A DNA stretch of 64,000 nucleotides. Source: Cohnella candidum (GTDB lineage: Bacteria; Bacillota; Bacilli; Paenibacillales; Paenibacillaceae). Position numbers and translations under genes: made by a program. Every line of letters begins with the position of its first letter. The first letter of the stretch is position 1. Shown here in pieces: positions 47,053 through 55,694 of the stretch. The stretch is from NCBI RefSeq assembly GCF_003713065.1, contig NZ_CP033433.1, positions 3,845,001 to 3,909,000 of the forward strand, written 5' to 3'. The notes below the pieces were generated by a model. It was not told the origin of the DNA and did no database searches. It saw only the letters and a list, made by a program, of their open reading frames with translations.

Positions 47053-47221
47053 GAACTCCCCCCTTTTCGATTGGCAATCGCCTCCAGTTTATTTCAGAAT
47101 GCGGACAACTTCAAGATTCTGGAAACCTATTTCCGGAAACCAAAATAGCCGTCGTGCCTTCCTTGGGAGAAGGAAACGGCGGCGCGGGGAGAGATGCGGG
47201 AGTCCGACCGGGCCTTATGGA

Positions 47222-48145
47222 CTATTCGCTGTCGTCACCTGAAACATCGGAATCGATTTCGGGCGCGTCTTTCGCTGCCGCCGGCACGACGACGGGTTCG
47301 GCCGCATTAGGCTTGCTGTACGTGCCCCAAAACGTCTGCTTCAACGTGGATGGTTTGCCGGCTTCATATTCAATCGTCATGGTCGAATCGATTCGGTACG
47401 AGGTGGGCCAGCGTTTAACGGGATCGAGGACGATTTCGACCTTCAGGCTGCCGAGCTTGATGCTATCCTGCACTTTCTGCTCCAGACCGGACAAGCCGAG
47501 CGTGCTCTCGAGCACCTTCTCGAGGAAAGCTTTTGCCTCGGCTCCGTTGCCTTCGAATGTGATTTTGTCTCCTTCCAAACGCAGTCCGTCCCCAAGAGCC
47601 TGGACGTCGAGCAGGGCTTGGTCGGGATCCACCTGGAAATCGGACAGCGTCTTGACCATCTCGGCCGTATCGCTTTTCGTTGTCCGGCTCCATCCCTCTA
47701 AATCCTTATCGTACATATAATAAGCATCCGGCGTCAGTATCGCCCTGAGATCATAAGTATCTTCGTCGATCACGCTTTTTACCTGCTGGTCGAGCTTAAG
47801 AGGAGAGGTCTCCACGCGCCCGTTCGAGTTCACGGTAACGTTGGAATTGCTGTCCGCGCTCTCTCCGGTCAAATGCTGCGTCAGGTCCATTTTGAAATAA
47901 TAATTCTTCAAGCTTTTCGCCGCCGTTTCCGCCTGTTTCAGCGCCTTGACCGCTTCCGACTGTTCGGGTGACGGCGAAGGCTGCGGGGTTGCCGCGGAAG
48001 AAGCGGGAGGGGAAGAAGAGGACGGATCTGCGGACGCTCCGGAAGATGAGCAGCCGGCGCCGCCGAGAACCGCTGCGGTCAATACCGCTGCCAACAGCAG
48101 TGAGCGGGACGAGTATCGGAAGAGCGGCAGAACGGGCATTTTCAT
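47222..48145 (-). CDS. LppX/DUF6612-like lipoprotein
   Basis: Lipid-anchored extracytoplasmic protein, 307 residues: signal SLLLAAVLTAAVLGGAGC with a lipobox, then a Ser/Pro/Ala linker (about residues 33-65). The folded part (AETAAKSLKNYYFKMDLTQH; DEDTYDLRAILTPDAYYMYD; EYEAGKPSTLKQTFWGTY) resembles LolA-like domains annotated DUF6612 in Paenibacillus (recollection, unverified). It is assigned from the ATG at 48145 after AGGAGG. Confidence 0.8.
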   Translation of the reverse strand: MKMPVLPLFRYSSRSLLLAAVLTAAVLGGAGCSSSGASADPSSSSPPASSAATPQPSPSPEQSEAVKALKQAETAAKSLKNYYFKMDLTQHLTGESADSNSNVTVNSNGRVETSPLKLDQQVKSVIDEDTYDLRAILTPDAYYMYDKDLEGWSRTTKSDTAEMVKTLSDFQVDPDQALLDVQALGDGLRLEGDKITFEGNGAEAKAFLEKVLESTLGLSGLEQKVQDSIKLGSLKVEIVLDPVKRWPTSYRIDSTMTIEYEAGKPSTLKQTFWGTYSKPNAAEPVVVPAAAKDAPEIDSDVSGDDSE

Positions 48146-48226
48146 GATGAGATAAACCTCCTGGCGGATAACATCGGAAAAGAATGCGCACAATCACAAG
48201 CGTACCCCTATGAGGAGGAATCGCCA

Positions 48227-48391
48227 ATGGAAAATGAATCGCATAGAGGCAATTACAAGGGAACGACCCAAATGAAGGCGGAAAACCAGGATATGGCTTT
48301 CGTGAACGACACGCTCGAAAATACGAAATCCGTCGCTCCCGTTCCCCGTAAAAAGAAGAAAACCGATTAATGGGTTAGACTCTCATCATTA
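48227..48391 (+). CDS. Small hydrophilic protein of 54 residues
   Basis: A short ORF below usual length cut-offs: ATG 48227 with GAGGAGG eight bases upstream, beginning MENESHRGNYKGTTQMKAEN and ending in RKKKKPINGLDSHH. It is strongly charged with no signal or membrane segment. A terminator follows 47 bp later. The spacing of ribosome site, ORF and terminator suggests it is translated; no family is recognised. Confidence 0.6.
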
Positions 48392-48437
48392 ACATACCCG
48401 AAAATAGGGAGTCAAGCGCAAACCCGCCGATAACGAC

Positions 48438-48478
48438 AAAAAGCTGTCCCGCGGCAACCGATGCCGGGACAGCTTTTT
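48438..48478. terminator. Bidirectional terminator
   Basis: AAAAAGCTGTCCCG (48438-48451) pairs perfectly with CGGGACAGCTTTTT (48465-48478). It serves the small forward ORF and the reverse oxidoreductase gene. Confidence 0.9.
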
Positions 48479-48494
48479 CTTTGCAACGCGGCAG

Positions 48495-49775
48495 TTAGAG
48501 GGGCACTCCCTTGCCTTTCAGCCAGGCGTCGTTGTCGTAACCCCGCTCCTCCCAATAACCGATATGCTCTTGGTCGATCAACTCGATTCGGCTCAGCCAC
48601 TTTACGGACTTGTAGGCGTACATTTTCGGAACGATCAACCGCACGGGACCGCCGTAATCGCGGTGGATGGGCTTGCCGTCATGGAGCACCGCCACCATCA
48701 CGTCATCCATGTTCGCTTGTTCGAGCGTCAGCGCGTCCGTGTACACTCCGTCGCCGGAGTAGAACTTGACCGTCTTCGCGCCGGGCTTCACCCCGACCTC
48801 TTGCAATAAACGAGAAAGCGGGATTCCTTCCCAAGTGTTGCGGTACACCGACCAGCCCGTTACGCAGTGGAAATCGCTGACCTGCACGATGCGCTTCTGG
48901 GCGAGGAACTGCTCCCAGTTCCATATAACCGGCTTCTCCACCAGCCCGTCGATCGTGAACGACCACATATCGGAAGTGAAAGCAGGCAGCCTGGTGACGG
49001 TGTACATCTCGAAGCGTCCTTCCGCGCCTCCGCCGATGACGTTCGCCGAGTCCGGAAGAGGCTGGGGCGCGGGCAGCATTCGGTTCGGATCCGGATCGGG
49101 CGCAGCCTCGCCGCCGCCGGAGATGGAGATCGCGCCGCCGGACGCCGACCCCAGCCATCGGAAAAACGGAGGCAGCACGGTTACGGCCAGCGCCGCGCCG
49201 AGCGTGATTTTGAGAAACTGGCGGCGGTCCATCCAAGGGCCGGGCGCTTCGGGTCCCGCGGATGCCGGCCATTCGCCTTGAATCGGCTGCCCCGGATCCA
49301 ACGCGGGATCCGACGTCCGGACCGCCCTCCTTCCGGGCTGCTTCATCCATTTCAAACGCGTGACGGAATGATACAAGATATAAGGCAGCCCTAAGTAGGT
49401 TAACAACTGATGGACGAGACGCGCGTTGTTCGCCCACCGCGGCGGAAAGTGGCGAAGCTGCCAGAGAATGATGCCGGATACGAGCCAACCGATGAGAAGA
49501 AAGAGGATGAAACCCAAGTTGCCCTTCTGCCGGGGACGCTGCCTGATCTGCTTCAGGTGGCGCCGTCCGAGCGGTACGTACAACACGATCAAAATGCCGG
49601 AGATGACGCCCAGCGCGATGTGAAGCTGCTTGATCCAGATTCGGCCTTCGCCGAGCTCCCGAATCGCTCCCCAAGCCAGCAGCACCCCGCTGACGGCCAG
49701 CGCCAAGACAATCCACGCGTTCCAGCGGTGCAGCTCCGCCAGCTGTTTGCCGAACCCCGCTTTTTTGCGATTCAT
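48495..49775 (-). CDS. Heme b membrane domain fused to Tat-exported molybdopterin oxidoreductase
   Basis: 426 residues in three parts. Residues 1-145: four membrane helices with candidate heme ligands H16, H52, H122 and H136, like cytochrome b561 or MsrQ. Residues 183-205: a twin-arginine motif DRRQFLK and a hydrophobic stretch. From about 255: a sulfite-oxidase-type molybdopterin domain with the ligand cysteine C304 in VSDFHCVTGWSVY and DYGGPVRLIVPKMYAYKSVK. Electrons could pass between quinone, heme and the outside Mo centre, as in MsrPQ, but in one chain (inference). The substrate may be sulfite or methionine sulfoxide. It overlaps the histidine-kinase gene by four bases. Confidence 0.85.
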   Translation of the reverse strand: MNRKKAGFGKQLAELHRWNAWIVLALAVSGVLLAWGAIRELGEGRIWIKQLHIALGVISGILIVLYVPLGRRHLKQIRQRPRQKGNLGFILFLLIGWLVSGIILWQLRHFPPRWANNARLVHQLLTYLGLPYILYHSVTRLKWMKQPGRRAVRTSDPALDPGQPIQGEWPASAGPEAPGPWMDRRQFLKITLGAALAVTVLPPFFRWLGSASGGAISISGGGEAAPDPDPNRMLPAPQPLPDSANVIGGGAEGRFEMYTVTRLPAFTSDMWSFTIDGLVEKPVIWNWEQFLAQKRIVQVSDFHCVTGWSVYRNTWEGIPLSRLLQEVGVKPGAKTVKFYSGDGVYTDALTLEQANMDDVMVAVLHDGKPIHRDYGGPVRLIVPKMYAYKSVKWLSRIELIDQEHIGYWEERGYDNDAWLKGKGVPL

Positions 49776-50854
49776 GCCCTTTCCCTCCTTTCCGTATCAG
49801 ACAAGACGGCGAGCGGAACGGTGAACCAGAAGACGCTTCCCGTCCCCGGACCGGGCTCGACGCCGATTGCTCCTCCATGCCGCTCTGCCAACGCCTTGGC
49901 GATGGCGAGACCCAACCCTCCGCCGCTTCCGTCCCTGCGCCGGCTCGGGTCCGCCCGGTAAAAGCGTTCGAAAATCCGCTCCCGCTCCGCTTCCGGTACG
50001 CCTTCTCCTTCATCCTGCACGCGGACGACCAACAGATGTCCGCCGATGTCCGCCGCCGATATGAGGATCGATCCTCCCTCGGGAGAATGCCGGATGGCGT
50101 TGTCCAGCAGGTTGCCGACGATCCTCCGCAGGCTCCGGTCCATCGTCTCGACGATGGGAGTCGGTTCGGGCAGCGTAACCCTGGCCTCCAGCCGTTTCCC
50201 CTCAAGCCTGGGCGCGTACGCGTTCAAGGTTTCGACCAGCACGTCCTCCAAGCTGATCTTATCCGGGCGGTAAGCCTCGGCTCCCGCGTCGATGGCGGAT
50301 AACTCGAACAAGTCCTGGACCAAGCCCGCCAGCCGGACTGATTCCGACCGAATCGTTCCCAAATAACGCCGGACCGTCTCTTCATCCCGCACCACGCCGT
50401 CCTGAAGGGCTTCCGCATGCGATTGCAGCAACGCAAGCGGGGTCCTGAGATCGTGCGCGACGTTGGCCACGAGCTCGCGGCGCGAGATCTCGGCTTGGCG
50501 AAGGCGGGAAAAGCTCTCGGCCAGCCGCCGGCTCATTCCGTTGAAACGTCCGGCCAACTGGCGGAATTCCGCCGGGCCGACGATCGGAACTTCGGCGCCG
50601 TAAGCCCCTGACGCGATCTCCTTGGAAGCTTCTCCGATGCGGTTCACCGATCGTTCCAGCGGCCGTATGAGCGCGTAATGGACCGCGAAGGACAACAGCC
50701 CCGCCGCCAGCGTGGCGCCGCCCAGCCAGAGGAAGGCTTCGCGGTTCAGGATCATCCGGCTGTAGCAGAAGAACAGCAGCCCGAGGACCGTGACCAAGCT
50801 GACGGCGTTCGCGGCGAGCAAGTAGGGCCTTAGCTTGACGCCTCTCCATTTCAT
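49772..50854 (-). CDS. Sensor histidine kinase
   Basis: OmpR-class kinase of 360 residues. Two membrane helices near the N-terminus with almost no loop between them (LAANAVSLVTVLGLLFFCYS, then REAFLWLGGATLAAGLLSFA), a HAMP region, a HisKA domain with the phospho-His in VANVAHDLRTPLALLQSHAE, and an HATPase with NAIRHSPEGGSI and GGGLGLAIAKALAERHGG. The tiny external part suggests it senses the membrane or a partner protein. ATGA overlap with the response regulator and with the oxidoreductase gene, so all three are coupled. Confidence 0.95.
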   Translation of the reverse strand: MKWRGVKLRPYLLAANAVSLVTVLGLLFFCYSRMILNREAFLWLGGATLAAGLLSFAVHYALIRPLERSVNRIGEASKEIASGAYGAEVPIVGPAEFRQLAGRFNGMSRRLAESFSRLRQAEISRRELVANVAHDLRTPLALLQSHAEALQDGVVRDEETVRRYLGTIRSESVRLAGLVQDLFELSAIDAGAEAYRPDKISLEDVLVETLNAYAPRLEGKRLEARVTLPEPTPIVETMDRSLRRIVGNLLDNAIRHSPEGGSILISAADIGGHLLVVRVQDEGEGVPEAERERIFERFYRADPSRRRDGSGGGLGLAIAKALAERHGGAIGVEPGPGTGSVFWFTVPLAVLSDTERRERA

Positions 50855-51582
50855 GGAAGCGGCCTTCCTTCGAATTTATAGCCGATTCCCCACACGGTTT
50901 TGATCCATTGGGGCTCCGACGGCTCAGGCTCGATCTTCTCGCGGAGCCGGCGGATGTGCACCGTCACCGTCGTGGTGTCTCCCTCGAAATCCACGTCCCA
51001 CACGCGGCTGAGCAGCTGGTTCCGCGAGAACACTTGGCCCGGATGCCGGACGAACCAGTGCAGCAAGTCGAACTCCTTCACCGTCAACTCGGCTTCGCGC
51101 CCGTCCAAGGCGACCCTGCGCTGGGCCGGAAACAAGGAAAGCCCCTGGAAGTGCCTCTCCTCCAACCGAGTTTCCGCAGGTGCGCTTGGGCTGCCCGCGG
51201 AAGCCGGCCTTTCTTTGGCGGACCTCCGTAAAATGTTCCGAACCCGGAGGACGAGCTCCCGCGGACTGAACGGCTTCGTCAAATAATCGTCGGCGCCCAG
51301 CGTGAGGCCGAGCAGCCGGTCGCTCTCTTCCCCGCGCGCCGTCAGCATGACGATCGGAATATCTTCGCGGTCCCGAATGGCGGCGCAGACGTCCCAGCCG
51401 GACTTGCCCGGCATCATGAGGTCGACGACGACCAGATCGGGCCGATGCTCCTCCCACAGGGACAACGTCTCCAAGCCGTCGCCCGCCGTCAGGACGCGGT
51501 AGCCCTCCCGCTCCAAATAGCGGCGGCACACGTCGGTAATGTCGCGTTCGTCATCCGCCACCAGCACCGTTTCCCCCGGCAT
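50851..51582 (-). CDS. OmpR-family response regulator
   Basis: 243 residues. Receiver domain with LVADDERDI, the phospho-acceptor Asp in PDLVVVDLMMPGKSG and a late TKPFSPRELVLRV lysine; C-terminal winged helix with LTVKEFDLLHWFVRHPGQVF and VWDVDFEGDTTTVTVHIRRL. Start ATG 51582 has GGAGGGGG upstream; another in-frame ATG seven codons earlier is less good. First of three coupled genes behind an extended -10 promoter. Confidence 0.95.
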   Translation of the reverse strand: MPGETVLVADDERDITDVCRRYLEREGYRVLTAGDGLETLSLWEEHRPDLVVVDLMMPGKSGWDVCAAIRDREDIPIVMLTARGEESDRLLGLTLGADDYLTKPFSPRELVLRVRNILRRSAKERPASAGSPSAPAETRLEERHFQGLSLFPAQRRVALDGREAELTVKEFDLLHWFVRHPGQVFSRNQLLSRVWDVDFEGDTTTVTVHIRRLREKIEPEPSEPQWIKTVWGIGYKFEGRPLP

Positions 51583-51616
51583 GCCGCAGCCCCCTCCGCC
51601 CATTTTTGATAACCAA

Positions 51617-51625
51617 AGTATAGCA
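51617..51625 (-). promoter_or_regulatory. Extended -10 promoter of the two-component/oxidoreductase operon
   Basis: Reverse-strand TGCTATACT (51625-51617) about 35 bp before the regulator gene. Confidence 0.55.
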
Positions 51626-51668
51626 TAACAGGGGGCTCCCGAACGGGAAGCCCTCCTGCCGGCGCGAA

Positions 51669-51953
51669 CTATTTGTTGTCCGTCATTTTGCCGTCATCCA
51701 TCTTCTTGCCGTCGTCCATCTTCTTGCCGTCGTCCATCTTCTTGCCGTCGTCCATCTTCTTGCCGCCATCCATCTTCTTGCCGTCGTCCATCTTCTTGCC
51801 GTCGTCCATCATTTTCCCGCTGTCCATCGGCGTTTCCATCGGGGTGCTTTTGCCGCCGTCCTGCATTTTGTCGTCCATCTTGTCTTTGCCGCAGGCGGCG
51901 AGCCCGATGACGAGCAGCAAGATCAGCGGCAGCCACCATTTTCTTTGTCCCAT
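51669..51953 (-). CDS. Small lipoprotein with tandem Met/Asp/Gly/Lys repeats
   Basis: 94 residues. Signal MGQRKWWLPLILLLVIGLAAC ends in a lipobox; then about seven copies of a hexapeptide K(K/M)MD(D/G)G fill residues 47-90, encoded by nearly identical 18-bp direct repeats (51681-51815). The methionine and aspartate richness suggests metal binding or a flexible spacer. It lies just upstream of the regulator gene but is separated from it by a hairpin and the extended -10 promoter. Function unknown. Confidence 0.85.
   Translation of the reverse strand: MGQRKWWLPLILLLVIGLAACGKDKMDDKMQDGGKSTPMETPMDSGKMMDDGKKMDDGKKMDGGKKMDDGKKMDDGKKMDDGKKMDDGKMTDNK
51681..51815 (-). repeat. 18-bp tandem repeats inside the lipoprotein gene
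   Basis: About seven near-perfect copies of an 18-bp unit (GTCGTCCATCTTCTTGCC on the forward strand), with single-base changes such as GCCATC for GTCATC. Such repeats expand and contract by slippage, in frame because 18 is a multiple of three. Confidence 0.9.
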
Positions 51954-52192
51954 GTTCCAACCTCCTCGGAATGTCGCTTCAGGGACAATGTACCGCCTAA
52001 GGATAACCGCGCTCTAACCCTTTTCGTAAGCCGCCCTTACATTTTCCTTACGAAAGTCTTTCGGCGTCCCGCAGCCAGCCAAAAAAGCAATCCCTAAAAT
52101 TGGGCAATGAAAATGTGCATTCCGTCCTTTTTCGAGCGGAACATCCGGCTTACTTCTGCGTCTAAAACATTACGAACAGCAAGGAGGAATAC

Positions 52193-52921
52193 ATGATGCG
52201 CAAAACGATCCCTTACCTGCTTCTTCTGGCGCTTATGGCGCTTCTCTTAGCCGGCTGCGGCGATAAGCAGGCCAGCGGCAGCTCTTCGGACGAGGGCGGC
52301 ACGCCCGTCGTCCCGGCAACCGAATCCGCTTCGGCAGGCACGGACGCGGGAGCTCCCCCGACGGAATCGTCCGCCCCTTCGCCCGAACCGTCCGGTTCCG
52401 CTTCCCAATCTCCGGATACGAAGCCTGACAGCCAGCTCAAACAGACCGCCCAGGACGTCGTGGACGCCCTTCGCGACCGGGACCTGGAGCGGTTGTCCGA
52501 AGCGGCCGATCCCGAAGGCTTGCGGTTCTCCCCTTCCCTGCACATCGACGAGAAAACTTCGCTCGTGTTCAAGGCAGGAGAGCTCCCGTCCTTCAAAGAC
52601 ACCAAGAAGCTCACTTGGGGGTCTTACGACGGCAGCGGGGAACCGATCGACCTGACGTTCCGGGACTATTTCGAGAAATTCGTGTACAGCCAGGATTTCT
52701 CGAGCGCTCCGGACGTGAGCGTCAACCAACTACTCGGCAAAGGCAACACCCCCTTCAACGGCACGGAGGTTTATCCGGGAGCTTCTTATGTGGAGTTCCA
52801 CTTTCCGGGCTTCGACAAGAAGAACGAGGGCATGGACTGGGAAAGTCTCGTCCTCGTGTTCCGCCAAGTTTCGGGAGAGTGGAAGCTTGCCTCCGTCGTT
52901 CACGGCTCATGGACGATCTGA
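52193..52921 (+). CDS. Lipoprotein of unknown function
   Basis: 242 residues: signal MMRKTIPYLLLLALMALLLA with lipobox LAGC, an Ser/Pro/Asp-rich linker (about residues 25-80), then a mixed alpha/beta domain (VVDALRDRDLERLSEAADPE; SFKDTKKLTWGSYDGSGEPI; FREYFEKFVYSQDFSS-like part) resembling the NTF2-like extracellular domains of Firmicutes lipoproteins (recollection). AAGGAGG lies five bases before the ATG. A perfect terminator follows. Confidence 0.85.
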   Translation: MMRKTIPYLLLLALMALLLAGCGDKQASGSSSDEGGTPVVPATESASAGTDAGAPPTESSAPSPEPSGSASQSPDTKPDSQLKQTAQDVVDALRDRDLERLSEAADPEGLRFSPSLHIDEKTSLVFKAGELPSFKDTKKLTWGSYDGSGEPIDLTFRDYFEKFVYSQDFSSAPDVSVNQLLGKGNTPFNGTEVYPGASYVEFHFPGFDKKNEGMDWESLVLVFRQVSGEWKLASVVHGSWTI

Positions 52922-52928
52922 TCCACGC

Positions 52929-52958
52929 AAAAGGCGGTCCCCGCATGGGACCGCCTTT
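52929..52958. terminator. Bidirectional terminator
   Basis: AAAGGCGGTCCC pairs with GGGACCGCCTTT between the convergent lipoprotein and antiporter genes. Confidence 0.9.
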
Positions 52959-52983
52959 CCTTTTGCATTTGCGATATAACGAG

Positions 52984-54213
52984 TTAACCCTTCACTTCCA
53001 ACCCCAGCTTGCGGGCCGCCCATGCCGTGGTGCTCGCCTGCAGCAGGATCGTCAGCATGATGGCCATGAACGTTACGGAAGCAATCACGTCTGCGTGAGG
53101 AATGCCGCTCGCCGCGATCATGCCCGACAACGCGGCGGGGATGACGCCCGTCTCCCGCACCCAAACCATGAACAGCAGCTCCTTGCCCGCCCACTCGGCT
53201 TTTCGGTCCGGCAAGGCGCAAGCATACACCGTAAGAGGCCTCGCGACGAACATCAGCACGAGCACCGCAAGCAGGCTTTGCCACCAGTATTCGGCCAGCA
53301 AGCCGAAATCGACCTGACTGCCCAGCAGCACGAAAATCAGCATGCGCATGATGACCGTCAAATTTTCGGCCAGATGGGTCATTTCCGTTTCTTTATGCGC
53401 GAGATGGACGCCGAACGTCGAGGCGTTGCCCCAGATCAAGCCGGCGACGAACGTCGCCATAAAACCGCTCACGTGCAGCAGATCGCCGATGACGTAAGCC
53501 GCCAGCGCCAGCACCAGCATGGCGATGCCCGTATAGTCGCCGAATACGCCGATGCGGACATGCCCGACCAGGTACATCACTACGAATGCCAAAACCACGC
53601 CGACGACGATACCTCCGAGAGCCGTTTTCAAAAACTCCCCGATCATCGGCCCCGCTTCCAGCGCTTGCTTGCCCGTCACGGCCGCAAGCAAGGCGAACGT
53701 CACGATCGAGCCGGTCGCGTCATTGAAGGCGGATTCGCTTTCCACCGTCTCCCGGACTTTGTCGCGGATCCGGACTTGCCGGAATACGGGAATGATCGAC
53801 GCCGGGTCCGTGGAAGCGATAACGGCGGCAGCCAGCAGCGAATACAACCAATCGATCCCGAATATGTAATGGATGGCGGCCCCGGTGGCCGCGACCGTGA
53901 TGAGCACGCCCGGCACGCTGAGCAGCCCCACGGTGAGCCCGACTTTCCGCAGCCCTTTCAGCCGAATGTTTCTGCCCCCGTCGAACAGAATCAGCGCCGA
54001 ACCCCCGACCAAGATGAGCTGGTTGGTTACGGACGTGCTCATTTCGTTTACCCAATGAAGGCCCTGCCCAATGACCATGCCCGCCACGATGAACATCGCG
54101 ACGTCGGGAAGCCGTAGCCATTCCGCCAGTTTGCCCGCCACCACGCCGGTCGTGACGATGATGAGGAACAGCAAAAACAAATGATGGATCATTTCCGTCG
54201 CTTGGCTTTCCAT
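52984..54213 (-). CDS. CPA1-family Na+(K+)/H+ antiporter
   Basis: Monovalent cation/proton antiporter, 409 residues with about twelve helices. CPA1 motifs are AAVIASTDPASIIPVFRQV and ESAFNDATGSIVTFALL (with the ND ion-binding pair). No C-terminal TrkA domain follows. Start 54213 (MESQATEMIHHLFLLFLII) is uncertain; ATG 54192 is also possible, and a GTG at 54258 overlaps a TATAAT sequence. Next to ktrB/ktrA, it forms a potassium/sodium homeostasis cluster. Confidence 0.88.
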   Translation of the reverse strand: MESQATEMIHHLFLLFLIIVTTGVVAGKLAEWLRLPDVAMFIVAGMVIGQGLHWVNEMSTSVTNQLILVGGSALILFDGGRNIRLKGLRKVGLTVGLLSVPGVLITVAATGAAIHYIFGIDWLYSLLAAAVIASTDPASIIPVFRQVRIRDKVRETVESESAFNDATGSIVTFALLAAVTGKQALEAGPMIGEFLKTALGGIVVGVVLAFVVMYLVGHVRIGVFGDYTGIAMLVLALAAYVIGDLLHVSGFMATFVAGLIWGNASTFGVHLAHKETEMTHLAENLTVIMRMLIFVLLGSQVDFGLLAEYWWQSLLAVLVLMFVARPLTVYACALPDRKAEWAGKELLFMVWVRETGVIPAALSGMIAASGIPHADVIASVTFMAIMLTILLQASTTAWAARKLGLEVKG

Positions 54214-54262
54214 GTTGATTTTCCGCATCCTTCGCGCAAGAATTCCTTTATTATACACCCTT

Positions 54263-55606
54263 TTACCCGATGATGAGCTTCCCTTCCGGATAACGGTACA
54301 ACTCTTTCTCGGACTTGGGGCCGAGCGCGTAAGCCAGCGTTAACGGACCGAGCCTCCCGGCGAACATCATGCACGCGATCAGGACCCGGCCCGCGTCGCT
54401 GAGATCGGGCGTCAGTCCCGTTGACAATCCGACCGTCGCGAAAGCGGAGACGGTTTCGAAGAATACGCGGATGAACGCCGCATTCTCCGTCACGCACAAC
54501 GCCATGGTAACCGCCGCGATCAGCGCCATCGCCAGCATCGTGATGGTCAGGGCTTTGAGCAGCCTGCCGCGGGCAAGCCGATAGCGGAAAAAGACGATGT
54601 CGTCCTTGCCGCGCACCATCGCGTGAACGCCGCCCACGAGCGTCGCGAAAGTGGTCACTTTAATGCCTCCGGCCGTCGATCCCGGGGCGGCACCCACGAA
54701 CATGAGGAAGATGACGAAGAACAACGTCGCCTGATGAAGGGCGGAGATGTCGACCGTATTCGCCCCGGCCGTCCTCGCGGTTACGGATTGGAAGAAAGAC
54801 GCCAGGATTTTGCCGGTGCCGCCTAGCGGCCCAAGCGTATTTCCGTACTCGAACGCGAAGACGGCAATCGCTCCCGAAACGATGAGGATTCCCGTCATGC
54901 AGAGCACGATTTTGGAATGAAGCGACAAACAGCGGGACTTGGGATACTCCAGCAAATCCGCCAGGACCACGAACCCGAGGCCGCCCAATACGATCAAGGC
55001 CATCGCGATCAAGTTCACCATGGGATCTTCCGCGTACGTGGTTAAGCTGTGATACTCCCCGAACAGATCGAACCCTGCGTTGTTGAAAAACGAGACCGCG
55101 TGGAAAACGCCGAAGTACGCCGCTCGCCCGATCGGCATGTCGAGAGACCACCTGAGGGTGAACAGCAAAGCGCCCGCGGCTTCGATGGCGACGGAGTAAC
55201 GGAACACCCGGCGGATCAGCTGAACGATTCCCTGCATGCTCGGCTGGTTCATCGCCTCCTGCAAAATCATCCGTTCCCGCAGCGAAATCCGTTTCCGGAG
55301 CACGAGCGCAAAGAGGGTGGCCATGGTCATGAAGCCGAGCCCGCCGATCTGGATCAGGAGCAGGAGGACGACTTGGCCGAAAATGGAGTAATACGTGCCC
55401 GTGTCGACGACGACCAATCCGGTCACGCAGGTGGCGGAAGTGGCGGTGAATACGGCGTCCAGATAACGGAGAGAGGTTCCTTGCGCGGAGGAGACGGGCA
55501 GGGATAAGACGAGCCCGCCGAGCAGAATAATAACCGCGAATCCGCAGACGAGAAAACGCGGCGGAGACCATTTGGACAGATCGAACAATCCGGCGAACAC
55601 CGTCAT
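54263..55606 (-). CDS. ktrB: Potassium channel subunit KtrB
   Basis: K+ translocating subunit of the Ktr system, 447 residues. The four pore repeats show their selectivity glycines: TATSATCVTGLVV, VSFFNNAGFDLFG, VTARTAGANTVDIS and ATVGLSTGLTPDL. The ATG at 55606 (MTVFAGLFDLSKWSPPRFLV) gives the standard length; the longer upstream frame is a shadow of ktrA. It is transcribed away from ktrA, 88 bp apart. Confidence 0.94.
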   Translation of the reverse strand: MTVFAGLFDLSKWSPPRFLVCGFAVIILLGGLVLSLPVSSAQGTSLRYLDAVFTATSATCVTGLVVVDTGTYYSIFGQVVLLLLIQIGGLGFMTMATLFALVLRKRISLRERMILQEAMNQPSMQGIVQLIRRVFRYSVAIEAAGALLFTLRWSLDMPIGRAAYFGVFHAVSFFNNAGFDLFGEYHSLTTYAEDPMVNLIAMALIVLGGLGFVVLADLLEYPKSRCLSLHSKIVLCMTGILIVSGAIAVFAFEYGNTLGPLGGTGKILASFFQSVTARTAGANTVDISALHQATLFFVIFLMFVGAAPGSTAGGIKVTTFATLVGGVHAMVRGKDDIVFFRYRLARGRLLKALTITMLAMALIAAVTMALCVTENAAFIRVFFETVSAFATVGLSTGLTPDLSDAGRVLIACMMFAGRLGPLTLAYALGPKSEKELYRYPEGKLIIG

Positions 55607-55694
55607 CCCCCCACTGGCCGTTATCCAACAGACATAGGGTTTCCCCATTTTCGGGCCGATATCAGATACTCGCCTGCCGCATAAGGAGGAACCG

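Noticed and set aside
55607-55694. Cyclic di-AMP (ydaO) riboswitch between ktrB and ktrA
   Set aside because: The 88-bp gap is too short for that aptamer and none of its conserved parts are seen.
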